Under the pieces are notes generated by a model. The model searched no databases, had not been told where the DNA came from, and saw only the letters and a program-made list of their open reading frames with translations. From Mucilaginibacter gracilis (GTDB taxonomy: Bacteria; Bacteroidota; Bacteroidia; Sphingobacteriales; Sphingobacteriaceae): a stretch of 64,000 nucleotides of DNA. Where the stretch lies: contig NZ_RBKU01000001.1 of the NCBI RefSeq assembly GCF_003633615.1, positions 1-64,000 on the forward strand. Direction: 5' to 3'. The position numbers and the translations under genes are program-made. Below, one piece after another: positions 17,533-26,243 of the stretch (position 1 is the first letter of the stretch; every line of letters begins with the position of its first letter).

Positions 17533-19977
17533 TTACTTGGCAAGGTCAATCGCTATAACACTCATTCCCCAGGGTTTTATTTTCAGGTCAACAGTTCCTT
17601 TTGCAGCATTGGCCCAACTTTGATCACCTTGCAAAACAACACTCTTACCCCATTTGGTAATTTTCCCATCGCCAATTTTTGATACATCAATAGCCATGGA
17701 ACCGCTTTGTGCTAAAGGAGACTGGTTCAAAACCAATACATACAACTTATCTTTCTGCAGTCCCAAGGCACCAACATATTCAAAGTTGGGATTTTCACTT
17801 TTAAGCAAGCCTACGGGCATACACAGGTTGGCCTTATTGCCATAAACATCGCCCGGCGCAAACCCATAGGATACATGCGGCCCAACCTTGGGTGTCATAA
17901 ACCCGCTCGGGAATTCCACTTTGCCGCCTGAGCGCAAATGCGCTTCGGATATTAAATAATCCGTTATCCAGCCGATCTGCCAAAAGGCATGATGCGGGAA
18001 CACTTTAGCCCCTTTAGCAACATTTTCAAGGGCGCTCCAGTAATAAATACTTTGGCCGTTCTCCGCATCAACATAGGCGTCCCTACCGCGCGCTGCAACA
18101 CGCGCCATGTGCAAAAACAAGCTATCGTTGGTCATCTCGAACATCCGGGTAAACAGGCCCGCGAAACTTGATATTAAAATAGGTCCGCCGCTGGCAGTGC
18201 CTTTAATGTGCTCGACACTCAATCCAGCTTCGGCAATTTCCCAGTCCTGGCGCTCCATGTTGCCTACTTTCTTAATTTTTGTTGTGGCAATGGGTTGGGT
18301 AAAGATCGATGTTGCGTATATTTTTGCTGCCTCTATCGCCGCCTTCTTATAATAACCGTTCTTTGTGGTTTTGTACAGTTCCAGCAGCGATTCCGAACAT
18401 TGTGCCGTGGCAAAGTCCCAGATATTACGCGCATCGCCGCATACACCTAAATAATACCCTTTATCAACACCATTCTTCACCAGCCAATCCGCACCTTTTT
18501 TTGCCGCATCCAAATATTTTTGATCGCCCAATATGCGATAAGCGATCAGTAAGCCATACCACGTTGGGCGCAAATCTTGAAGATCAGGAAAACTCAATTG
18601 ATGGCTCACCCTATCATAAGCCACATCAAAACCACCATCAGCATGTTGCCAGGCTATCAATCTATCGGCGGCAAGTTTTACGCGTTCGCGTAATTCTGGA
18701 TCGTTGGGTTTAAATAGCAACATATTACCCATATCCATTAAGGTATAATAGGTAGTGTAAAGAGGTTCTACCCAATTACCTCGTTCACTTCCCACACCAT
18801 CCTCATCAGCATATTCACCCATCGCGCCGCCGTAAAAAAAACCTTTATCAGTTTCCTGTATCGCCAATTTATAATTACGCACAAAAGGCAGGTGCTTTTG
18901 CATGGCCGGATTATTTCCGGCGAAAGCCAGCATACAAAACGCACCTACATCCGCGTTTTTCTGCCCGTTGGCACCAATTTGCAATCCCTTGCATTCCCAG
19001 GTTGTCCAGTTTGATTTTTTATCGTTTTGTAGATAATCCTGCATCAGGCTGACCCTTTCGGATAGTGAGCGTTTTTCCTGCTGTATGTTCAGCATGTTCG
19101 AAAACTGGTAGATATCATTTACCGCATGCGTAAAAACCGGGAACCAATCCGCTGCCTGTATCGAATACCGGAATTTGAAAGCAACAGTTTCTCCTGGATT
19201 GATCAACGAGCCAACCTGACCCAAAACCGGAGAATAAGCCACAGGTGTTAATTGGTTATGGCGATCCATGGTGGACATGCCAACTTTATTCAATCCCTTT
19301 GTGATCGAATCTTTCTCGTACGAATCTGCCCCCATTCCCGGGTCAGGTATGACCGCCAAGGTGACTTTATCTTTTGTGGTTAACATTGGGCTTAATGTCA
19401 TGGTGTTACGCTCTTTAGCCAAAGCCGGCACCGACGGCAAACCCATACTGTATTTGGTGGCCAAACCAACATCGTTCTGTATTTCGCGGCCGTACCAGTT
19501 ACCCGGGATCATCCCCCACGATAAATTATTAGGCTCAAGTACCGCAACAGTTGGCGTCCCTATTGAAAACGAACCTCTAAGTTTAGCTTTTACCATAATT
19601 TCGACATGGATATCGGTAGGATAATTGGGATCGATCTTCCACGTTGATTCCATGACGCCAAAACGCAATTCCTGGGTGAACGTAATCGTACCATCTGCTG
19701 ATTTTTTTGCGATTGACGGGTAAAAGGTATATGCTTTTCCTTCTATATCCTGATCAACCAATGCTGGCGCAGGTTTACGGTTTAAGTATATAATAGTAAA
19801 AGCTCCCGATGGATTAGCCAATGTTTTGCCACCCGCATTAATACTGCTGATATGCCAGCCATCTTTCTCCTGTGTCCAGGATACTTTTAACTGTTTGGAT
19901 GATAAACTAATATCGTACTGGGCATATAAAGCCTGCGATGTAAGCCACAAAAAGCAGGTAACTAATGATCTTTTCAT
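17533..19977 (-). CDS. Secreted beta-sandwich plus (alpha/alpha)-toroid protein, candidate glycosidase
   Basis: The protein has 814 residues with a signal peptide ending near LYAQ. The first 300 residues are beta-rich. From about 310 to 680 there is a helical repeat region with tyrosine- and tryptophan-rich loops typical of six-hairpin glycosidases (WQHADGGFDVAYD, DLRPTWYGLLIAYRIL, FFYGGAMGEYADEDG, HHAFWQIGWITDYL). The last 120 residues are again beta-strands. I do not recognise a CAZy family. It is the first gene of the fucosidase operon, right behind a tandem operator. An exo-glycosidase or lyase role is likely but unproven. Confidence 0.75.
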   Translation of the reverse strand: MKRSLVTCFLWLTSQALYAQYDISLSSKQLKVSWTQEKDGWHISSINAGGKTLANPSGAFTIIYLNRKPAPALVDQDIEGKAYTFYPSIAKKSADGTITFTQELRFGVMESTWKIDPNYPTDIHVEIMVKAKLRGSFSIGTPTVAVLEPNNLSWGMIPGNWYGREIQNDVGLATKYSMGLPSVPALAKERNTMTLSPMLTTKDKVTLAVIPDPGMGADSYEKDSITKGLNKVGMSTMDRHNQLTPVAYSPVLGQVGSLINPGETVAFKFRYSIQAADWFPVFTHAVNDIYQFSNMLNIQQEKRSLSERVSLMQDYLQNDKKSNWTTWECKGLQIGANGQKNADVGAFCMLAFAGNNPAMQKHLPFVRNYKLAIQETDKGFFYGGAMGEYADEDGVGSERGNWVEPLYTTYYTLMDMGNMLLFKPNDPELRERVKLAADRLIAWQHADGGFDVAYDRVSHQLSFPDLQDLRPTWYGLLIAYRILGDQKYLDAAKKGADWLVKNGVDKGYYLGVCGDARNIWDFATAQCSESLLELYKTTKNGYYKKAAIEAAKIYATSIFTQPIATTKIKKVGNMERQDWEIAEAGLSVEHIKGTASGGPILISSFAGLFTRMFEMTNDSLFLHMARVAARGRDAYVDAENGQSIYYWSALENVAKGAKVFPHHAFWQIGWITDYLISEAHLRSGGKVEFPSGFMTPKVGPHVSYGFAPGDVYGNKANLCMPVGLLKSENPNFEYVGALGLQKDKLYVLVLNQSPLAQSGSMAIDVSKIGDGKITKWGKSVVLQGDQSWANAAKGTVDLKIKPWGMSVIAIDLAK

Positions 19978-20047
19978 TAATAATATTTTTCTGGTATTAA
20001 TTTACAATTGGTTTGGCGCTATAGCGCACTGCTATTTAATCACCACC

Positions 20048-20134
20048 CAATATTACTCTTTATATAATTCAAATTGTTAAAAACACCCCGTATAACAAAT
20101 GTGGGAATGTTCCCAATACATGGGAATGCTCCCA
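20048..20134 (-). promoter_or_regulatory. Tandem operator and -7 box for the fucosidase operon
   Basis: TGGGAATGTTCCCA (20102-20115) and TGGGAATGCTCCCA (20121-20134) start 19 bp apart. On the minus strand the -7-like box TAATATTG (20055-20048; one mismatch) starts 46 bp beyond the proximal site. The downstream gene starts at 19977. Confidence 0.82.
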
Positions 20135-20182
20135 ATTGGCAATAAAAAAAAGCAACAGGCCTTAAACCTGCTGCTCCCACAT

Positions 20183-21877
20183 TTATTTACATTGATCTAA
20201 AATCCGCTGCCTGTTTTTGGATAAACGCCATATAAAGTATGACGAAATAAAGATAACCGCACCAACAGTTACCACTATAGCCGAATACTTTGGCGCAATA
20301 TATCCAAGTACCATAATGCCAAAACCCACCACACCTATCGAAATGCCAATCACACTTATCCCAAAAATATTTTGCCTCTCGGCCTCTTTGTGATGCGTTG
20401 CTGATTCTGCCACGGCATCGTCGGCCAGTATCTCCTGCTCAATTAATAAGGCGCCGTAGGCAATCTGGCCCTTGTTACGATAGTAAATTTCAAAAAGTCC
20501 TAATATTAAAATTGGCAAACCTACTCCCAACATGGTTTCAACTGTGCGATTAAACTTGATCTGTAGCGCAACCGGACTTATTACTTTAAAAAACAGGTTG
20601 ATCAATAATGATATTATCGTAGCCATAATTACGCTCAGCGATGTTTGATATCTCGAAAACAACGACCATACAATTGGTGCAAACAAAGCCCCACCAGCTA
20701 TTGAAGCTATACTTAATACCACCTCAACAATACCACCAGCCCTCGGTATCAATATGGCAAATATGATCGTGCCAATCCCAAATAACAAAGTAAATAAGCG
20801 GGCAATCAATATCACTTCCTTTTCGGATGCTTTGGGGCGCATCAGGTTTTTATATAAGTCCGTCGCGAAAACCGTGGCCGCTAAATTTATCGTCGTGTTG
20901 GCCTTACTTGATGTTGCGGATATCATCCCGGCCAATACCAATCCTATTAAGCCCGCGGGCATTACCCTTTGACAAAGCATCATATAAGCACCTTCGGGTT
21001 CCAACCCATGTAAATTTGGATTGATAATACGGTAGATCATGGGCGGCAACATCCATATCAATGGACTGATCAGGTATAGCCCGGTAAATATCCAGGCTAC
21101 TTTTTTGGCGTTACGCTCGGTAGCAACACTTGTATACCGCTGTACATAACTCCAATTACCACCAATATAAACCGTTTGGTAAACAATAAAGGCCAGCATA
21201 AAACCGAAAGTATAATCGGCATTAAAGGGCTTGAAAAAATCGGCAGGGGCTTTATCAATTAAATTATGTACACCGCCAATTTGTGTAAATGCTATCGGGA
21301 TAACAATAACAACCGATGCGCTCAATATTACAAATTGCACAACATCGGTAACCAAAACCGCCCACAAGCCACCGGCCGCGGTGTATAATACGATAATTAA
21401 GCCGATACCAATAATGCAGCTATTTAAATCGAATGGTGTTGATACCTGCACCATTTTACCAACTGGGTATAATACCGAAGCAGTTGTAAATAAACTTAGC
21501 GCTAATATAAGGTAGGTATAAAACTGCTTTGATCCAGGCCCAAAACGCTTTCCTATATATTCGGCGGCCGTTTTAACTTTTGTTTTTTTCCATTTGCCTG
21601 CTATAAATATGGCCACGAGTAAACCGCTTATGGCCATGGTCAACTGTATCATATTAGATACTAAACCAAACTTATAAGCTATAGATCCCCATACCACGAA
21701 CGTGCCTGCCGAGAAGTAACTTATAAATAAGGATAACCCGTTTATCCACCATGGCGTTTCGCCACCGGCCTCAAAAAACGCCTGCCCGTTTTTACTGCCG
21801 GCGCGGGTAAAAGTTAAACCTATGCCAAATATAAGCACGGCAAAAACAGACATAACAATAAAATCTAACTGTACCAT
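20183..21877 (-). CDS. Sodium:solute symporter (SSS family)
   Basis: The protein has 564 residues and about 14 predicted membrane spans. The N-terminal region has the SSS pattern: GGETPWWINGLSLFISYFSA, a long loop with KTAAEYIGKRFGPGSKQF, and SATSSKANTTINLAATVFAT. SSS proteins couple sodium entry to uptake of sugars, uronates or amino acids across the inner membrane. The gene is divergent from the LacI-family regulator, with one operator between them, so it likely imports the monosaccharide or keto-sugar released by the PUL. The substrate cannot be told from sequence. Confidence 0.9.
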   Translation of the reverse strand: MVQLDFIVMSVFAVLIFGIGLTFTRAGSKNGQAFFEAGGETPWWINGLSLFISYFSAGTFVVWGSIAYKFGLVSNMIQLTMAISGLLVAIFIAGKWKKTKVKTAAEYIGKRFGPGSKQFYTYLILALSLFTTASVLYPVGKMVQVSTPFDLNSCIIGIGLIIVLYTAAGGLWAVLVTDVVQFVILSASVVIVIPIAFTQIGGVHNLIDKAPADFFKPFNADYTFGFMLAFIVYQTVYIGGNWSYVQRYTSVATERNAKKVAWIFTGLYLISPLIWMLPPMIYRIINPNLHGLEPEGAYMMLCQRVMPAGLIGLVLAGMISATSSKANTTINLAATVFATDLYKNLMRPKASEKEVILIARLFTLLFGIGTIIFAILIPRAGGIVEVVLSIASIAGGALFAPIVWSLFSRYQTSLSVIMATIISLLINLFFKVISPVALQIKFNRTVETMLGVGLPILILGLFEIYYRNKGQIAYGALLIEQEILADDAVAESATHHKEAERQNIFGISVIGISIGVVGFGIMVLGYIAPKYSAIVVTVGAVIFISSYFIWRLSKNRQRILDQCK

Positions 21878-21973
21878 ACAAGCGGCTTACGGAATAAAAT
21901 TACTGGGTTCATTGGCAAACTTAAACAGGTTTATAACCGTTCGTGTTATAAAGCACTAATTTACGACTGCAAG

Positions 21974-22060
21974 CTAATATAGCAGAATTAATAGCAACCC
22001 TATCGCTCATTAATGCAACAATAACCTTGGGAGTGTTCCCATTTTTTGGGAAGAAAATCA
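21974..22060 (-). promoter_or_regulatory. Operator between the symporter and the LacI-family regulator
   Basis: TGGGAGTGTTCCCA (22028-22041) is well conserved. The second copy, TGGGAAGAAAATCA (22047-22060), keeps only the first half-site but the same 19-bp step. The minus-strand -7-like box TATATTAG (21981-21974) starts 46 bp beyond the proximal site and would serve the symporter. For the regulator, a TATATTTA box at 22082-22089 lies much closer, so autoregulation there may work differently. Confidence 0.75.
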
Positions 22061-22110
22061 TTTTTGAACTATAAATTTTTATATATTTATACAAGTTTGT
22101 ATTTCCGATT

Positions 22111-23145
22111 ATGAAGAACCACCAGATCACCATTATTGACATTGCCAAAGAACTAAACATTTCTAAATCAACCGTTTCAAGGGCTCTGACGGGTCACCCA
22201 AACGTAAAATCGGAAACCAGGAAGGCCGTACTTGACCTGGCCGAAAAAATGGATTACCAGCGAAATATGCTTTCTATTAGTTTGATCACTAATAAAAGCT
22301 ATACCATTGGAATTATCGTCCCCGAATTCATGACCTCTTTTTTTCCGCAGGTTGTCGTTGGTGCGCAGGAAGAAGCCGCCAAAGCGGGATACAACGTGAT
22401 CATCAACCAATCCAATGAGAACTACAAAACTGAGGTAGCAAATTCTAAGGTCATGTTGTCCAGCCAGGTTGATGGGGTATTGGTTTCGATGAGTAAAGAA
22501 ACCCGGAATTACGATCACCTGAAGAAATTTCAGCGCAAAGGCATCCCAATCGTATTTTTCAACCGCGTTTGCGATGAGATGATGGTGCCGAAAGTAGTGG
22601 TTAATGACCATGACGCGGCTTTCAGAGCGGTCGAACATTTAATACAAACAGGCCATAAACGCATAGCGCATTTAGCCGGGCCCGACAGCTTGGCCATCAG
22701 CCGCAAAAGATTAAATGGTTATTTAGATGCCTTAAAAAAATACGATATACCGTTTTCCGAAGACCTCGTGATACAGTACGATCTGACCTTAAGCAAGGTT
22801 AAAATTTATATCAAACACCTGATGAGCTTAGATCCTCGTCCTGATGCCTTATTCGCGGTAAACGACCCTACTGCCATCGAGGCTATGCAGGTGATCAAAA
22901 AAATGGGACTACGCATTCCGGAGGATGTTGCAATTGTGGGATTTGGAGATAATTATGGTTCAAGTTTTATCGAACCCAGCTTAACTACGGTTAGCCAGCC
23001 TGTACAGGAAATTGGCCGGACCGCCATGACCTTGCTCTTGGGAATGATCAATAAAGATATGTCGCAATGGAAGGCAGTAACGAAATCACTGGAGGCCAAG
23101 CTCATCATCCGTAATTCGAGCAAAGCAAATAAAAAAACGCTTTAA
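22111..23145 (+). CDS. LacI/GalR-family transcriptional regulator
   Basis: The protein has 344 residues. The helix-turn-helix and hinge helix lie at residues 5-57 (IIDIAKELNISKSTVSRAL), followed by the periplasmic-binding-protein-like sensor domain (IGIIVPEFMTSFFPQVV to VSQPVQEIGRTAMTLL). LacI-family operators are 14-16-bp palindromes with a central CpG or TpG, which is what the repeated TGGGAAYGYTCCCA sites look like. It is the only regulator of this type in the window and sits in the middle of the PUL, divergent from the symporter. It is therefore the best candidate to read these sites. The operator position upstream of the core promoter hints at activation (inference). Confidence 0.92.
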   Translation: MKNHQITIIDIAKELNISKSTVSRALTGHPNVKSETRKAVLDLAEKMDYQRNMLSISLITNKSYTIGIIVPEFMTSFFPQVVVGAQEEAAKAGYNVIINQSNENYKTEVANSKVMLSSQVDGVLVSMSKETRNYDHLKKFQRKGIPIVFFNRVCDEMMVPKVVVNDHDAAFRAVEHLIQTGHKRIAHLAGPDSLAISRKRLNGYLDALKKYDIPFSEDLVIQYDLTLSKVKIYIKHLMSLDPRPDALFAVNDPTAIEAMQVIKKMGLRIPEDVAIVGFGDNYGSSFIEPSLTTVSQPVQEIGRTAMTLLLGMINKDMSQWKAVTKSLEAKLIIRNSSKANKKTL

Positions 23146-23146
23146 C

Positions 23147-25423
23147 CTAATAACACCTGATTGCGAAAACCGCGGCCGGCACATTTGCCGATGGGTGTTC
23201 TACCACTATCGTAAGTTTACTGGTGGTAATCGGTTTATCGAACCGGATCGTATTGCGCGACTGGTAGTTGCCTGTTTTGGAATATATCACCTTATTATGA
23301 TCATCACATATTTTATAATTACGGACACAGAATGGCATAACCGTTTCCGGATGTGTCATGAGCACAGATTCCATGGGATGATCAAAATCGGTATCAAACC
23401 AGAGCTCTATTTTATTGATCTGTTGCGGTATCTCCCACTGCACCGTAATGGCAGGTTCAGCATCATTTAGATCAGCGGCCCAGGCGTTCGGCTGAGTAAC
23501 GGGCCTGTCAATCCCATTCCTAATATTTTCAATGCCAAAAACAGCCAGGCCGGGCTCTATTTTTAAAGCTATATTTTGCCCTTCCGGGCGGCGCTCAGGG
23601 CACCAAAATTCAAACTCATCAACCCCGATATCTTCCGGAGGCACCTGTTTTCCATAATTTGATACCGCTTTATTGACAAGATTAAATACCGATAATATAC
23701 CGCTGACACGCTGATGAGAGCGATACAGTTTAACTAAAGGATTTTTCAGAAAGGTTAGAAAAGCGTATGTATCATCCTCTAATTGCACTGAAAAATCTGC
23801 CTGAATGCAATTACGCCCCGGCTGTATATTAAAAGTTTGTTTGGCTACGGTCACATCAGGTGTGAAATTTCCCTGCCTGCCACTCAGACGAAGCTCTACC
23901 TCTAATTCACCATACCCGTCCGAATCGGCATGAAATACAATAGCGGGTACTTCCCCTTTGCCAAACGGTAGCATTTGCGCGACGTCAATATCCAGTTCGC
24001 GCCTGCTGTTACCTTCCGGCAATTCTGTTAATACGAGTTCGCTTGAGGCGCTTAATTTTGCAAATTGAACCAAGTCGTCCTTATCTTTCAAAACTATACC
24101 TGGTATATGTTGACCATTTTTCAACAGATTATGCTGTAGTTCACCTATCAAACCCTTATTGTAAATATCAGCCGGCACAAGGCCCTTGTCCTTACACAAT
24201 TGAGCCGCCAATGCAACGGCCTGCGCGCAATAGGCCCCTGTAGCCATTACCCTTGTAGAACCAAAAGCCACATGTGTAGCGCTGATAATACGCCCGGTTA
24301 AAAACAGGTTATTGATATCTTTACTGTATAAACTACGGTAAGGGATCTGGTAAAGCCCTTTACTGTGCCACTGGTTACAGCCGGGCTTTTCACTGAAGAT
24401 TCCGTCAGCGGGATGCAGATCTATTGACCATCCTCCGTAAGCCACCGCATCATCATGTGCGCGCTGGGCAATAATATCCTGTTGCTTGATGATATAGTCG
24501 CCCATAAAACGGCGGCTTTCGCGTTTACCGGGTATCATACCGACCCACTCCAGGGTCAAATTTTCAGCTTCCGGAAACTCGCCCGAGTTCTTGATATAGT
24601 TCCAGGCACCGTAAACCACCTTCCACAGCTCCCATTTAATTTTTTCGGTATCGTGTATAGTATCTAAGCGCCCCCCATATTCAAGCCACCATAATTTGCA
24701 ACCGTAGTCTTTTGTATTAAAAGACCGGAACTTGGGTATCTGTGTAATATCGGCCATGGCAAAGTCCGGAGCATGATATTTTACAGGTTTTCCGCTATCC
24801 TTGCTATAAAAATAAAGGCTGTGGCCCAATAACTCCCCATACGCCTTTGATGGCGCGAATTTTTCATCAAACTCTTGCCGGTTTTCTGCTCCCATCCTAA
24901 ATGAAGCACCGGATAAAAAGCCTATGATACCATCGCCTGATGCATCACAAAATAAAGGCGCCCTTAATTCATACTCGGTTGAATTTTGACTGCAAAAACC
25001 GTTCACCTGCGAAATGGTACGATCGTCAGATTTTAACAAACTATGCACCGAAGTGTTTAACAATAAAGTGATATTGGGTTCGCTTACCACTTTATTTAAT
25101 AAAATAACGTCAAATATCAGCGGATTACCCTCCGGGTTTTTATAAGTATTTTCAACTAATATTTCATCAACCAGTCCGCCTTCGCGCGCCCAACGGTTGT
25201 TATTGCCCATATGCGATGTCGCGCCTAATATCCACAGTCTAACCTCGCTCGAAGAATTACCGCCCAGGACAGGCCTGTCCTGCACCAATACCACTTTTAA
25301 CCCGGCGCGTGCCGCCGTAACGGCGCCGCATACACCGGCAAGGCCACCGCCAACGATAACAAGGTTGGCAGTCATGCGCTCAACCTTTAATTCCCTCGAA
25401 GATGTAAAATTCTCTTTTATCAT
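23147..25423 (-). CDS. FAD-dependent oxidoreductase with C-terminal discoidin-like region
   Basis: The protein has 758 residues. The dinucleotide-binding motif is VIVGGGLAGVCGAVTAARAG (22-41), followed by VLGGNSSSEVR, typical of the FAD_oxidored family. A second FAD-contact segment is DASGDGIIGFLSGASFRMGAE, and a third NNLFLTGRIISATHVAFGST. From about 590 to the end there is a beta-sandwich resembling F5/8 type C domains. No signal peptide is seen, so it is likely cytoplasmic. It has its own operator and -7 box inside the 3' end of the preceding gene. It may oxidise an imported sugar; the true substrate is unknown. Confidence 0.85.
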   Translation of the reverse strand: MIKENFTSSRELKVERMTANLVIVGGGLAGVCGAVTAARAGLKVVLVQDRPVLGGNSSSEVRLWILGATSHMGNNNRWAREGGLVDEILVENTYKNPEGNPLIFDVILLNKVVSEPNITLLLNTSVHSLLKSDDRTISQVNGFCSQNSTEYELRAPLFCDASGDGIIGFLSGASFRMGAENRQEFDEKFAPSKAYGELLGHSLYFYSKDSGKPVKYHAPDFAMADITQIPKFRSFNTKDYGCKLWWLEYGGRLDTIHDTEKIKWELWKVVYGAWNYIKNSGEFPEAENLTLEWVGMIPGKRESRRFMGDYIIKQQDIIAQRAHDDAVAYGGWSIDLHPADGIFSEKPGCNQWHSKGLYQIPYRSLYSKDINNLFLTGRIISATHVAFGSTRVMATGAYCAQAVALAAQLCKDKGLVPADIYNKGLIGELQHNLLKNGQHIPGIVLKDKDDLVQFAKLSASSELVLTELPEGNSRRELDIDVAQMLPFGKGEVPAIVFHADSDGYGELEVELRLSGRQGNFTPDVTVAKQTFNIQPGRNCIQADFSVQLEDDTYAFLTFLKNPLVKLYRSHQRVSGILSVFNLVNKAVSNYGKQVPPEDIGVDEFEFWCPERRPEGQNIALKIEPGLAVFGIENIRNGIDRPVTQPNAWAADLNDAEPAITVQWEIPQQINKIELWFDTDFDHPMESVLMTHPETVMPFCVRNYKICDDHNKVIYSKTGNYQSRNTIRFDKPITTSKLTIVVEHPSANVPAAVFAIRCY

Positions 25424-25441
25424 GTCAGCTTAACTATGCCA

Positions 25442-25527
25442 CAAATTAAATAGTATTCTCAAAGGCCTTTCTTTGATTACGGCGATAAACATTGTGGGAA
25501 CGTTTCCAAAGCTTGGGAACGTTTCCA
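25442..25527 (-). promoter_or_regulatory. Tandem operator inside the 3' end of an SGNH gene
   Basis: Two identical sites TGGGAACGTTTCCA (25495-25508 and 25514-25527) start 19 bp apart. The minus-strand -7-like box TTAATTTG (25449-25442; one mismatch) starts 45 bp beyond the proximal site and overlaps the stop codon of the upstream SGNH gene. The FAD oxidoreductase begins at 25423, leaving a very short leader. Confidence 0.78.
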
Positions 25528-26237
25528 TTAAACAAAACCAGCTCTTTATAGCTTTTTATATGTTGATGACGAATGGCACCTGACTTTTTAGCGGGAACCA
25601 AAAACTGATATAACCTACGCGCTATCATGCCGGCGCCCGCTGAATCCGGATGCAGCTTGTCTTTAAACATTTCGGGATGACCAATTAAAAGGGAATGCAA
25701 ATCAATCATTTCGCAGTGTTCCTCCGCTGCAACTTGTTGAATTACAGGGATAATTAAATTTGGAATATCCATATTATAATCATCGCCCGGCTTAGGGTTT
25801 AAATAATTCACAACTGGGTATAGGAGCACAACGCGCGGGCTTGAGGCCAGCATTTTAAACTGCTGCACTAAAGCTTTATAATTAGTGTAAAAGCTATCGA
25901 TATATTTACGGTAGTAAGGCCGGCTATCATTGGTACCGAGCTTAATGAAAATGATATCGGCCTTGCTCGCCAACGCGTCCTGGTATTGTTTCGTGTCGAT
26001 GTAAGCATTGCCACCAGCGTGTAAAGCGGTCTTCCCGCTCGATCCAAAGTTCATTACCTCGTAACGATCACCAAGCAAAGCTTGCAACTGCGCCGGGTAC
26101 GAGTTATGTTCCCTATCCGGGATCAGATAGCCGTAAGTGATACTGTTGCCAATACAGGCGACCCTGATCTTATTTTGTGCCTCACACGGCAGTACAAATA
26201 AAGCCAGTAAAAAAAGGAGGTATTTATAGCTTTTCAT
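25446..26237 (-). CDS. Secreted SGNH/GDSL esterase with operator-encoded C-terminal tail
   Basis: The protein has 263 residues with a signal peptide (LLFLLALFVLPCEAQ). SGNH blocks: VACIGNSIT (Ser32), GSSG (block II), KLGTNDS (101-105) and KDKLHPDS (Asp193, His196). The domain matches the first half of the fusion protein at 37306-38733. Such enzymes deacetylate polysaccharides. The last 45 residues (from about 218) are basic and unlike an SGNH end; GNVPKLWKRS is read straight through the tandem operator. The original stop may have been lost, or the gene was cut when the operator block was joined here. It is the last gene of the SusC operon. Confidence 0.85.
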   Translation of the reverse strand: MKSYKYLLFLLALFVLPCEAQNKIRVACIGNSITYGYLIPDREHNSYPAQLQALLGDRYEVMNFGSSGKTALHAGGNAYIDTKQYQDALASKADIIFIKLGTNDSRPYYRKYIDSFYTNYKALVQQFKMLASSPRVVLLYPVVNYLNPKPGDDYNMDIPNLIIPVIQQVAAEEHCEMIDLHSLLIGHPEMFKDKLHPDSAGAGMIARRLYQFLVPAKKSGAIRHQHIKSYKELVLFNGNVPKLWKRSHNVYRRNQRKAFENTI

Positions 26238-26243
26238 CCCCGA

